Shown here piece after piece: positions 16,156 through 23,437 of a stretch of DNA of 29,328 bases. The translations under genes were made by a program, and so were the position numbers. This stretch comes from Limnoraphis robusta CS-951. GTDB lineage: Bacteria > Cyanobacteriota > Cyanobacteriia > Cyanobacteriales > Microcoleaceae. The number at the start of each line of letters is the position of its first letter. Within the stretch, counting starts at the first letter, position 1. The notes under the pieces are model-generated. The model did not search any database. It was given only the letters and a program-made list of their open reading frames with translations, and had not been told where the DNA came from. The stretch lies in NCBI RefSeq assembly GCF_000972705.2, contig NZ_LATL02000361.1:1-29328 (forward strand), read 5' to 3'.

Positions 16156-16482
16156 ATGGTTAACTCGATCCCCACATCTGCTCAAAATGCTAGCCTCGTT
16201 AATACTTCCCTGGTGTCTCGCCTTGACGAGTATACCACCGAAGAGCTGGCCCAAGCGCTAGCCGAACGCCTAGCTATCGGTGATCAAGACTGGCATCAAC
16301 TCAAATCTAACCGCAAAGCTCGCGCGAGCGAACAAATCATTGCGGCTCTGGTTTTTCTACTCAAAAATCAACCCGAAGAATCGATCCCTCGCCTGAATCA
16401 AGCAATTGGTTGGCTGGATCGCTCGATCTCAGCACCTCCTTGTCCAGGTCATGGTGTGAATTCACCAAAAAAACAATCTTGA
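16156..16482 (+). CDS. Conserved cyanobacterial protein of unknown function, 108 aa
   Basis: The start is ATG 16156 (MVNSIPTSAQNAS), supported by GAAGG at 16145-16149, 6 nt upstream; a TTG at 16150 is less likely. The core YTTEELAQALAERLAIGDQDWHQLKSNRKARASEQIIAALVFLL and the later GWLDRSISAPPCPGHG look like a small helical family I recall only from cyanobacteria. It is helical, soluble, has no membrane segment, and carries two prolines around a Cys near the end. The function is not known. It is convergent with the anti-sigma kinase gene. Confidence 0.75.
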   Translation: MVNSIPTSAQNASLVNTSLVSRLDEYTTEELAQALAERLAIGDQDWHQLKSNRKARASEQIIAALVFLLKNQPEESIPRLNQAIGWLDRSISAPPCPGHGVNSPKKQS

Positions 16483-16514
16483 ACTAGATTGGAAAATTTA
16501 CTGTTATGATAGTT

Positions 16515-16621
16515 GGGGAGAGATTCAGAGCAGATACGAGTCAGGTTTGGCTCTAATTTACTCTAAATTTGGGTTCAGGGATCAAGCAGCAAAGCTATAT
16601 TTCAGCCTGTGTTTTCTCCCC
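16515..16621. repeat. Inverted repeat between two convergent genes
   Basis: GGGGAGA (16515-16521) and TCTCCCC (16615-16621) are perfect complements enclosing a smaller hairpin AGAGC/GCTCT (16527-16554). It fills the space between the ends of the genes at 16482 and 16637. It may end both transcripts or be a small RNA. Confidence 0.35.
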
Positions 16622-16636
16622 TAGCGTGATCCGAGT

Positions 16637-17101
16637 TTAGGCATAATAGGAATTGACTATCTCCTTACAAAGCGTTAATTCTGTCCCTTCCGGGTTCCAC
16701 TCAACTCGATCAAAGATTTGGTGCAAGATATACAAACCTCGTCCGCACTCATGCTCATCAACAGGCAATATTGACTCCTCTATTGGCGGGTGATGATCGT
16801 CTAATAAATGAGCGGGACAAGGACAGGGAGGACGAAAACCTGATCCCTGATCAGAAATAATCCACCAAAACTGATTTTTGATGATGGAGAAACGGACAAC
16901 GATTGTTTTACTGGGGTCTAGTTTGTTGCCATGCTTGGCCGCGTTTACCAGTGCCTCCTGAAGCCCTAAGCGCAGTTCTCCTTGCCAGGACTCAGGGATC
17001 TCTGCTAGGAGCAAATCTAAAATTGGACACAGATAAAGCGTAGAAGCAAAGCTAACTGTGACCCAGTTACGTTGAACCGGACGCGATGATATGGCAATCA
17101 C
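16637..17101 (-). CDS. Anti-sigma-factor-type serine/threonine kinase (RsbW-like ATPase)
   Basis: A 154-residue GHKL-fold ATPase. The N box is LGLQEALVNAAKHGN (Asn53). G1 is ISDQGSGF (Asp84). G2 is ECGRGLYILHQIFD (120-122 GRG). This is the RsbW/SpoIIAB layout, in which the kinase binds a sigma factor and phosphorylates an anti-sigma-factor antagonist. An insert rich in Pro, His and Asp (91-117, with CPCP) sits in the lid and is unusual in length. The start is GTG at 17101, supported by GGGAG about 8-10 nt upstream. No sigma factor or STAS antagonist is adjacent, so its partners are elsewhere. Confidence 0.88.
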   Translation of the reverse strand: MIAISSRPVQRNWVTVSFASTLYLCPILDLLLAEIPESWQGELRLGLQEALVNAAKHGNKLDPSKTIVVRFSIIKNQFWWIISDQGSGFRPPCPCPAHLLDDHHPPIEESILPVDEHECGRGLYILHQIFDRVEWNPEGTELTLCKEIVNSYYA

Positions 17102-17330
17102 TCGGAAAACTCCCTGGCGTCATGGTGGATAAATTTCACACCCTGCATCAGTTTTTAACTTCCTTTCCGACAATCGGAGCAGGTTTAAAGGTCATCTTTA
17201 TTCCCATTTTCCCCATGCAGGATGTGAGAAGGGTTAGACTGCTTTTTGATGGGTAGGTTGACAATGCACCTTTTCCTAAAACTTTCTACAGAGTTACAGC
17301 AGCAGAACAGCTATTTTGAGGGCTTGATTA

Positions 17331-17365
17331 ACTAAACAAACTAGAAGCTGATTCTAGTGTTTAGT
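17331..17365. other. 14-bp stem-loop in a gene-free stretch
   Basis: ACTAAAC, two extra A, then ACTAGAA (17331-17346) pair with TTCTAGTGTTTAGT (17352-17365): 14 bp with one 2-nt bulge and a 5-nt loop. A run TTTTT follows 7 nt later. It could end a small RNA transcribed from the left. Confidence 0.5.
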
Positions 17366-17429
17366 GATGGACTTTTTATTTCATCAAGCTCAAAGGTGAA
17401 CTTCGCCTCTACCTGCCATTCTATCATTT

Positions 17430-17453
17430 CTCAGCGGCTCAGACAGCCGTGAG
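17430..17453. other. Second stem-loop in the same gene-free stretch
   Basis: CTCA, a bulged G and CGGCT pair with AGCCGTGAG around the loop CAGAC: 9 bp in 24 nt. No T-run follows. Confidence 0.45.
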
Positions 17454-17787
17454 TCACTTCCGACGACGCTAAAAACCCCCTAACGCTTGATGAGATTGGC
17501 TCTGAGAAAGCACTTCCAGACAGAGTTGAGTCATAATCCGCAAATTTGCCAGAATTAGATCCTTACTTTAAGATTATCAAAACACTCGCCAAAAAACACC
17601 GATCCGGAAAATTGTTGAGGCTGACCGAGAACCCCAAACAGCGTTTCAATCCCTGGAGATCTAAAAATTCCCGCTCCCAAAACTTGAGGTAAAAAACAAC
17701 TTTCTGATTCGGTATTATCCCGGGTTGGGCAGTCCCATCTTAAAATTAAAAGATAATCATCAACCTGAGTTCACAAAAATTGATGCT

Positions 17788-18717
17788 ATGCAAACAACTG
17801 TAACCGCTAACCCTTATGAAATCTCGGGTACTTACTGGAAGTGGCGAGAACAGTTAATTTATTATGTGCGGGCGGGTGAACCTCAAGCCTCGCGTCCCCC
17901 TCTGCTCTTGGTTCATGGATTTGGCGCCTCAACTGACCATTGGCGCAAAAATATTATCGGCTTGAGTGAACATTTCGAGGTTTGGGCGATTGATCTCCTC
18001 GGATTCGGACGTTCAGCCAAACCCAACTGGGACTATAGCAGCGATCTCTGGCGCGATCAACTGGATGATTTTATCACCGAAACCATTGGTCAACCTGCAA
18101 TATTAGCGGGAAACTCTCTCGGTGGATATGCGGCTTTATGTGTCGCCGCCCAACGTCCCCAATCGGCTCGGGGGTTAATCTTGCTCAATAGTGCAGGGCC
18201 ATTTACCGAAACTGAACCCGCCCCCCCCCCTCCCGCCTGGAAAAAGACGGCTTCAGGAAGCTTGCGATGGCTATTCCAACAGAATTGGGCCAGTTATGCC
18301 GTCTTTCAATGGACAAGACGGCGCTCAACCATTCGCAAAACCCTGAAAAAAGTCTATTTAAACCCCGAGACTGTTACCGAACAACTGGTTGAAGACATTT
18401 ATCGTCCCTCTTGTTCTCCCGGTGCGGCGCAGGTGTTTGCTTCGGTGTTTAAAACGCGATCAGGAGAAAAGGTTGATGTTCTGCTGAGTCAACTGAGTTG
18501 TCCGCTACTCTTGCTTTGGGGAGAAGCTGATCCTTGGATTAACTGTCGCGATCGCAGTGCCAAGTTTCGCCAATATTATCCTAAACTGAGCGAACATTTT
18601 CTCAAAGCAGGTCACTGTCCCCATGATGAAGTCCCGGAAATTGTCAATGACCTGATCAAAACCTGGGTTCTTTCTGAATGCGAAATTAGCTTCTGCGGCG
18701 AGAAGCCACACACCTGA
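17788..18717 (+). CDS. Alpha/beta-fold hydrolase, chlorophyll-dephytylase-like group
   Basis: I start at ATG 17788 (MQTTVTANPYEIS, 309 residues); the TTG at 17725 would add 21 unconvincing residues, and neither has a clear ribosome site. The triad is complete: Ser110 in AGNSLGGYAA, Asp248 in WGEADPWI and His276 in AGHCPHDEVPE. The oxyanion region is LVHGFGAS. The opening GTYWKWREQLIYYVRAGE is shared, as I recall, with cyanobacterial and plastid hydrolases that include chlorophyll dephytylase CLD1 and pheophytinase relatives, so a pigment or lipid ester substrate is possible but not shown. A run of Pro (about 146-149) lies before the cap. No partner gene is adjacent; the tnpB element follows on the same strand. 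Confidence 0.85.
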   Translation: MQTTVTANPYEISGTYWKWREQLIYYVRAGEPQASRPPLLLVHGFGASTDHWRKNIIGLSEHFEVWAIDLLGFGRSAKPNWDYSSDLWRDQLDDFITETIGQPAILAGNSLGGYAALCVAAQRPQSARGLILLNSAGPFTETEPAPPPPAWKKTASGSLRWLFQQNWASYAVFQWTRRRSTIRKTLKKVYLNPETVTEQLVEDIYRPSCSPGAAQVFASVFKTRSGEKVDVLLSQLSCPLLLLWGEADPWINCRDRSAKFRQYYPKLSEHFLKAGHCPHDEVPEIVNDLIKTWVLSECEISFCGEKPHT

Positions 18718-18810
18718 AAACGAAGTGTCAGTGTGAGATGAATCGCCGACAAAATCTCTAATTTCTCGGCAATTCCGTTATAATCAAGTACATTCGCTCT
18801 AAGTTGTTCA

Positions 18811-20109
18811 ATGAGAAACGTAGCAAAAGTCAGACTATATCCAACGGATGACCAGAAACAAGCCCTTGCAAAAGCGTTTGGCTCTGTACGTTGGGTGTGG
18901 AATTACTGTCTAGAGCTAAACAACCAAGCCTACAAAGAAACAGGTAAGGGTATCTCAGGAATGCAGCTAAAAAAGCAACTACCAATTCTTAAGAAGAAAG
19001 AAGAAACAGCCTGGTTGAAAGAAACTTATTCACAGTGTTTACAGCAGTCTGTTTTGAATCTTTCCAGAGCTTTTGTCAACTTCTTTGAGGGTCGGGCTAA
19101 GTACCCTAACTTCAAGAGTAAGCATAGTAAGCAGTCAATTCAATATCCCCAAAACGTCAAGATTATTGAAAACTGTTTGAGTTTCCCTGTGATTGGCAAG
19201 ATTAAAGCAAATATTCACAGAACCTTTGACGGGAACATTAAAACAGTTACAATAACTAAGACTCAAACCGAAAAGTATTATGCTTCTATTGTGTTTGAGA
19301 ATGAGGATATTGAACCCCAGATTTCTGCTCAGGGTAAAGCTATAGGGTTGGACTTGGGACTGACTCACTTTTTAATTACAAGTGAGGGGTCTAAATATGA
19401 TAATCCTCGACACTTCAAGAAGCACTCACACAACTTAAAACGGAAACAACAGAAGTTATCCCGCAAGCAAAAAGCGTCTAACTCTAGGAATAAAGCACGT
19501 AGGTTAGTAGCAAGAGCGCACGAGAAAGTCAGCAACGCAAGGCAAGATTTTTTGCATAAATTGTCTCGCCAAATTGTCAACGAGAACCAAGTGATAATTG
19601 CTGAAAATCTCAACGTAAAGGGCATGGTACGCAACCATAATTTAGCCAAAGCAATAAGCGATTGTGGTTGGGGAATGTTCTTAAACTTTGTTAATTACAA
19701 AGCGAAACGGGATGGAAAGACCTTTCTGGAGATCTATCGGTTTTTTCCATCCTCAAAGACTTGTAATGTTTGTCTGAATATTGTCGAAAGTTTGCCGCTT
19801 GATATTCGTCAATGGGAATGCAATCATTGTCATACCCAACATGATCGTGATATCAACGCAGCTATTAACATTCGAGACGAAGGATTACGAGTCATCGCGG
19901 GGCGTATAAACTGCGCGGGAGACCCACGCAGACAGCCCCTTGCCTCTGGGACGGGGGCGACTGCCAGTGGAGGAGGTGTAAGACTAGCCAGAGGACGTAA
20001 ATCTTCTGTGCGGCAACTTCCGATCAGTGAACAATCTGTTGATGCTTCGACCAAGACTGTTCAAGAAACTGGAAGCCTACGTCAGAAAGCGAAGCTATGC
20101 CGTGGGTAG
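18811..20109 (+). CDS. tnpB: TnpB, RNA-guided nuclease of an IS200/IS605-type element
   Basis: 432 residues, with the N-terminal helix-turn-helix (MRNVAKVRLYPTDDQKQALAKAFGSVRWVWNYCLE), the middle domain, and a RuvC-like nuclease with all three acids: D181 in GLDLGLTHF, E265 in IIAENLNVKGM and D347 in HDRDINAAINI. The zinc ribbon is C318, C321, C337 and C340. TnpB proteins are known to cut DNA with a guide RNA made from the right end of the element. The C-terminal 70 residues are rich in Gly, Ser and Arg; part (INCAGDPRRQP) is encoded by a palindromic repeat at 19911-19931. All catalytic residues are intact, so it may be active. Confidence 0.95.
   Translation: MRNVAKVRLYPTDDQKQALAKAFGSVRWVWNYCLELNNQAYKETGKGISGMQLKKQLPILKKKEETAWLKETYSQCLQQSVLNLSRAFVNFFEGRAKYPNFKSKHSKQSIQYPQNVKIIENCLSFPVIGKIKANIHRTFDGNIKTVTITKTQTEKYYASIVFENEDIEPQISAQGKAIGLDLGLTHFLITSEGSKYDNPRHFKKHSHNLKRKQQKLSRKQKASNSRNKARRLVARAHEKVSNARQDFLHKLSRQIVNENQVIIAENLNVKGMVRNHNLAKAISDCGWGMFLNFVNYKAKRDGKTFLEIYRFFPSSKTCNVCLNIVESLPLDIRQWECNHCHTQHDRDINAAINIRDEGLRVIAGRINCAGDPRRQPLASGTGATASGGGVRLARGRKSSVRQLPISEQSVDASTKTVQETGSLRQKAKLCRG
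19911..19931. repeat. Hairpin repeat inside the tnpB C-terminal region
   Basis: CTGCG-C-GGG-AGA-CCC-A-CGCAG forms an 8-bp stem around AGA. I recall GGGAGACCC-type hairpins as dispersed repeats in cyanobacteria. Here it is in frame and codes for NCAGDPR. Confidence 0.6.
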
Positions 20110-20113
20110 TTCA

Positions 20114-20443
20114 CTAGTAAAAACGAGGATGAATTCGGGGATTGAGCTTTTCTTCCACAGGTTGACCCCCTTTGAGGTGCTGTTCAACAATGTTGGGAAC
20201 ATCCTGGGGTTGAACTCGATAGTACCAAGTTTCATCCGGAGTGACGCGAACCGTTGGGCCAACACTACACTGGCCCATACAGCCCGTCTCCATAACGATT
20301 TCAGAAATCTCAGCGTCTAGAAAGGCTTGCAGCACCTTTTCGGCACCGTGTCTCAGACAGGTTTGATTTTGACAGACCCAGACACAGCGAGAAGTCGGTT
20401 CTGCATTATTTGAGGCTGGGTTGTTTACCTGAGTTTCTGACAT
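20114..20443 (-). CDS. Thioredoxin-like [2Fe-2S] ferredoxin
   Basis: A 109-residue protein with the NuoE-like cluster pattern: C24-x4-C29 (VCQNQTCLRHGAEKVLQAF) and C55-x3-C59 (TGCMGQCSVGPTVRV), followed by WYYRVQPQDVPNIVEQHL. It binds one [2Fe-2S] cluster in a thioredoxin fold and probably carries electrons in the cytosol; partners are unknown. Its stop codon, TAG read on the - strand, is at 20116-20114, and its last base coincides with the right end of the tnpB element, so the final residues (HPRFY) may differ from those of homologues. The tnpB stop is only 4 bp away. Confidence 0.9.
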   Translation of the reverse strand: MSETQVNNPASNNAEPTSRCVWVCQNQTCLRHGAEKVLQAFLDAEISEIVMETGCMGQCSVGPTVRVTPDETWYYRVQPQDVPNIVEQHLKGGQPVEEKLNPRIHPRFY

Positions 20444-20554
20444 GGGTCAAGAGTTTTATAGCGATTTTTCGGCTTAATTCTATTATGACGGATGGGCTTT
20501 TCCAGGACTCAACACTTAGCGATCGCCACAGTTCAACGGTAGCTCTTTTTCCCT

Positions 20555-20820
20555 CTGTTGTGGAAAAAATTGTGGATAATTTCCTCAAACACTGTGGAAA
20601 ACCTCCAAACTGCTTCAGTCTCTTGACTAGAGCCGTAGAGGTTTAAGCAGTTTTCCACAGGTTTTCCACAAGATGAGCAATAGGCTCTAGCAAATCGCAG
20701 AGAAAACGATAGAATATAAAACTCTGTGTCTTCACTCTAGGAATGGTATTCTGTTGTCAGAACCTCATACTCTGATTGCCAATCTTTTTATAAAAACTCA
20801 ATCTTTACCCAGGTCAATCT
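20555..20820. other. Probable chromosome replication origin (oriC) next to dnaN
   Basis: Five 9-mers match DnaA boxes: TGTGGAAAA at 20559-20567, TGTGGATAA at 20571-20579 (reverse of the classical TTATCCACA), TGTGGAAAA at 20593-20601, TTTTCCACA at 20651-20659 and TTTTCCACA at 20662-20670. Three point one way and two the other. TTTTCCACA is the box form I recall from cyanobacteria, where the origin lies beside dnaN. AT-rich DNA (about 20708-20722 and 20786-20797) between the boxes and dnaN could be the unwinding site. Two short overlapping frames here are not genes. Confidence 0.8.
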
Positions 20821-21996
20821 ATGCGATTAATTGTTGAACAGGAAAAACTCAGTTCTAATTTATCCTTAATCTCCCGAGCAATTCCCTCTCGTCCGACCCA
20901 TCCCATTTTATCGAATATTTTATTAAAAGCATCTTCAGAAACTCAACAACTGAGCCTGACTGCATTCGATTTAAGCTTAGGAATCTATACTTGTATGAGT
21001 GCAGAAGTTGAACAAGGGGGAAGCTTTACACTCCCGGCTAAATTACTCAATGATATTGTCTCTCGTTTACCCAATAGTCCGATTGCTCTCGATGACGAAG
21101 CCGGAGAATCTATTATTACATTAACCTCAAGTTCAGGACGCTATCAAGTGAGGGGTATGAGTGCTGAAGAATACCCGGAACTTCCGAGTATCGAAGAAGG
21201 AGAATTCATTCAACTTCCGGCTGATGCTTTAATGGAAGGATTAAAAGGTACGTTATTTTCTACCAGTCCTGATGAAACTAAACAAGTTTTAACAGGTGTT
21301 CATCTAAAAGTGAGTAAAGATTTACTTGAATTTGCCTCAACGGATGGTCATCGCTTGGCGGTTGTTAAAGCTGAAAACTTCAATTCTGATGATGAATCGA
21401 AAGCTGATAGCGACTCAGAAATCAAAGATTTTGAAGTGACGATTCCCGCTCGAGCCTTACGAGAAGTTGAACGAATGATGGCTGCCTATTCTAGCGGCAA
21501 AGAAGAGTCCAAACCAATGGTTAAGCTGAGATTTGATGAAAGTCAAGTTATCTTTGAACTGGGAAATCAACGATTAAATAGTCGAAAATTAGAAGGGTCT
21601 TATCCCGCTTATCGACAACTGATTCCCAATCAATTTCTGAATCAAATTAATGTAGATCGTCGTAATTTTTTAAGCGCCTTAGAACGAATTGCCGTCTTAG
21701 CGAGTCAGAAAAATGATATTGTTAAGTGTAGCATTGATAACGATAATCAGAAAATATCACTCTCAGTAGAAGCGGCGGATGTGGGAAATGCACTCGAATC
21801 TTTATCGGCTCAAATCTCAGGAGAAGAACCGAAAGAACTGGCTTTTAATGTCAAATATTTGATGGAAGGTTTAAAAGTTTTCAATACTTCAGAGATTCAA
21901 ATTCAGCTTAATGCGGCTACAAGTCCCGTGATTTTATCTCCTTTAGGCGGATTCAAAATGACCTATTTAGTGATGCCTGTTCAGTTGAGAAATTAG
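20821..21996 (+). CDS. dnaN: DNA polymerase III beta subunit (sliding clamp)
   Basis: The ring-shaped clamp that holds DNA polymerase III on DNA. The 391 residues carry three similar clamp folds. Recognisable parts are MRLIVEQEKLSSNLSLISRAIPSRPTHPILSNIL, SGRYQVRGMSAEEYPELP, LTGVHLKVS...FASTDGHRLAV and the closing GGFKMTYLVMPVQLRN, which lies at the family's usual end. An acidic insert (SDDESKADSDSEIKD, near 190-205) is somewhat longer than in well-known clamps. It starts directly right of the DnaA-box cluster. dnaA is not in the window, in line with cyanobacteria where the two genes are often separate. Confidence 0.98.
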   Translation: MRLIVEQEKLSSNLSLISRAIPSRPTHPILSNILLKASSETQQLSLTAFDLSLGIYTCMSAEVEQGGSFTLPAKLLNDIVSRLPNSPIALDDEAGESIITLTSSSGRYQVRGMSAEEYPELPSIEEGEFIQLPADALMEGLKGTLFSTSPDETKQVLTGVHLKVSKDLLEFASTDGHRLAVVKAENFNSDDESKADSDSEIKDFEVTIPARALREVERMMAAYSSGKEESKPMVKLRFDESQVIFELGNQRLNSRKLEGSYPAYRQLIPNQFLNQINVDRRNFLSALERIAVLASQKNDIVKCSIDNDNQKISLSVEAADVGNALESLSAQISGEEPKELAFNVKYLMEGLKVFNTSEIQIQLNAATSPVILSPLGGFKMTYLVMPVQLRN

Positions 21997-22310
21997 GGGT
22001 GAAAAGCGGCGATCAAATAGAAGGTTGTAGCCGGGAGAACGGGTGAAGATGGCGCAAACAATTCCCGCAATTGGGGCGACACTCAGCCAACTCAAACCGA
22101 CGTTTGAGCAGCGACAAACCATCGTGAACTTCCGGCGGGCGGGAATGCCCGCACTGTAAGCTTATTGGCGCTGCAAATTTCACAAATCAGATAGAACTGC
22201 TATATGCCCGTAGGATTAATTGAGACTGAGGCATCTGAAAATAAAAGTAATGGTTCACGTTTTATGGTTTAATAGAGAGTCAGAAGACCATTAGGAGCTA
22301 AACCCATCTG
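21997..22310. other. 314-bp stretch after dnaN with a GC-rich palindromic repeat
   Basis: No gene is supported. GCGGGC-GGGAAT-GCCCGC (22135-22152) is a 6-bp perfect hairpin. The CCGGGAGAACGGGTGAAGATGG piece (from about 22031) is also reminiscent of repeats I recall between cyanobacterial genes. A 36-codon frame at 22049-22159 is made largely of this repeat DNA. Left of the next gene, AGGAG at 22293-22297 is its ribosome site. Confidence 0.5.
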
Positions 22311-23135
22311 ATGTTTAACGTGATGGATAGGTTAATTTTTAACAGTCTAGATAAATTATATAAGTTTTATTCTAAAAAACAGTTAGGCTATCAACTAGCA
22401 CAACTGAATAAACCCGATACTCGATATAAAACACTGCTCAAAGAAGTGGAAGGGGTTTATAAAAAGATACTGCTGACCGATTTATCAGACTATGACGAGG
22501 TAAGAACTGATTTACTGTTTAAACTTTTAGGTACATCGGTCAGTGAAGCGCTCTATATTGTCAATTATTTACACAAATCTTTACCCTTACCAGGGGATAT
22601 CTGCGAATTTGGGGTCGCCCAAGGTGCGACATCAGCATTAATGGCGCATGAAATTCAAAAGACGGATAAAACAATTTGGCTTTTTGATTCCTTTGCTGGA
22701 TTACCCAAACCCTCCGCTAAAGATACACTAAAAGATGATATCTTTAATCTCCGATCAATGGATGCCTACACGGGGACAATGCTCACCTCTGTTGATCTGG
22801 TACAAAAGCGATTAAATGATATTAACTTTCCCTCAGAACGGACTCAAATTATACCTGGATTCATTGAAGAGACAATTCAGTCATCTAACCGGCCTCAACA
22901 GGTTTGTTTTGCCTACGTCGATTTTGATTTTTATGAACCTATTTTAGTGGCTCTCAATTTTCTAGATCAGGTATTATCTAAAGGTGGACATATTATTGTT
23001 GATGATTACGACTTTTTCTCGACGGGCGTAAAAACAGCAGTCGAGGAGTTCATCGCTGCCCATCCAGATAACTATCGATTGTCACTACCGATTAAGTCAG
23101 CCGGACATTTTTGTATGTTAGAAAAGTTCTCTTAA
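22311..23135 (+). CDS. TylF/MycF-family SAM-dependent methyltransferase
   Basis: 274 residues. The SAM-binding start is [22 protein letters not shown], followed by [14 protein letters not shown], then PGFIEETI, and the metal-site segment [37 protein letters not shown]. These are hallmarks of the TylF family, which O-methylates sugars in macrolide pathways; cyanobacterial members often lie in sugar or cell-surface gene sets. Here no sugar genes are adjacent, so the substrate is open. The N-terminal 70 residues are charged and helical. ATG 22311 has AGGAG 13 nt upstream; a second ATG at 22323 is an alternative start. Confidence 0.88.
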   Translation: MFNVMDRLIFNSLDKLYKFYSKKQLGYQLAQLNKPDTRYKTLLKEVEGVYKKILLTDLSDYDEVRTDLLFKLLGTSVSEALYIVNYLHKSLPLPGDICEFGVAQGATSALMAHEIQKTDKTIWLFDSFAGLPKPSAKDTLKDDIFNLRSMDAYTGTMLTSVDLVQKRLNDINFPSERTQIIPGFIEETIQSSNRPQQVCFAYVDFDFYEPILVALNFLDQVLSKGGHIIVDDYDFFSTGVKTAVEEFIAAHPDNYRLSLPIKSAGHFCMLEKFS

Positions 23136-23136
23136 T

Positions 23137-23409
23137 ATGGATTCACTTAACAACCGGAATTTTGTAATTCTATTTGGCAAGCTGATCAGAGCCTGCGAGA
23201 AATCGTCAAGGCGGTACTGGGCGATCGCCTGGGCGCAAATGGGCGATGCAAACGCCTGTATTCCCACCCCCCAACCGGTGTATATGCCTCCGATTTTGGA
23301 CAGCTTTGGCTGCCGGGGTCGAAGAAATCGTCATCAAAAATAAAGAAACCTTTCGCGATCTTGTGCAAACTCTCCCCCACCTGAATCAGATGAGGGAAAT
23401 AACACGTTA
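23137..23409 (+). pseudogene. Probable broken gene remnant
   Basis: No single frame makes sense, but parts of three frames read like protein. One frame gives [19 protein letters not shown] and later [18 protein letters not shown]. Another gives [19 protein letters not shown] then QTLPHLNQM before a stop at 23407. A third (from ATG 23137) gives [19 protein letters not shown]. This pattern fits a gene broken by frameshifts. The family is not recognised. The GC content is higher than next door, and a GCGATCGC octamer lies at 23221-23228. It sits between the methyltransferase and the CHAD gene. Confidence 0.35.
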
Positions 23410-23437
23410 GCCGATTGTGGTGACTAATTGTGAGGGT

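Larger units (their letters stand above)
17102..17724. other. Gene-free stretch of about 620-690 bp with two strong hairpins
   Basis: No coding frame is supported between the anti-sigma kinase start and the hydrolase. It holds stem-loops at 17331-17365 and 17430-17453 and an isolated TTGACA near 17257. It may contain a small RNA gene. The rest looks featureless. Confidence 0.55.
18721..20114 (+). mobile_element. tnpB-only IS200/IS605-family element
   Basis: It contains tnpB but no tnpA, so it can move only with a transposase from elsewhere. A left-side hairpin GCCGA/TCGGC (18745-18770) and TTATAAT (18778-18784) precede the gene. The right end shows CCTACG pairing with CGTGGG (20087-20106 region, one wobble), then TTCAC at 20110-20114, a right-end pentamer I recall for related cyanobacterial elements. 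The left boundary is uncertain by about 30 bp. The right end lies exactly at the stop codon of the convergent ferredoxin gene. Confidence 0.75.

Noticed and set aside
20406..20646. Two short opposed frames in the region before dnaN
   Set aside because: They lie over the DnaA boxes, have no ribosome sites, and look like chance.
22049..22159. A 36-codon frame starting MAQTIPAIGATLSQ
   Set aside because: It is largely built from intergenic repeat DNA and ends inside the GC-rich hairpin.
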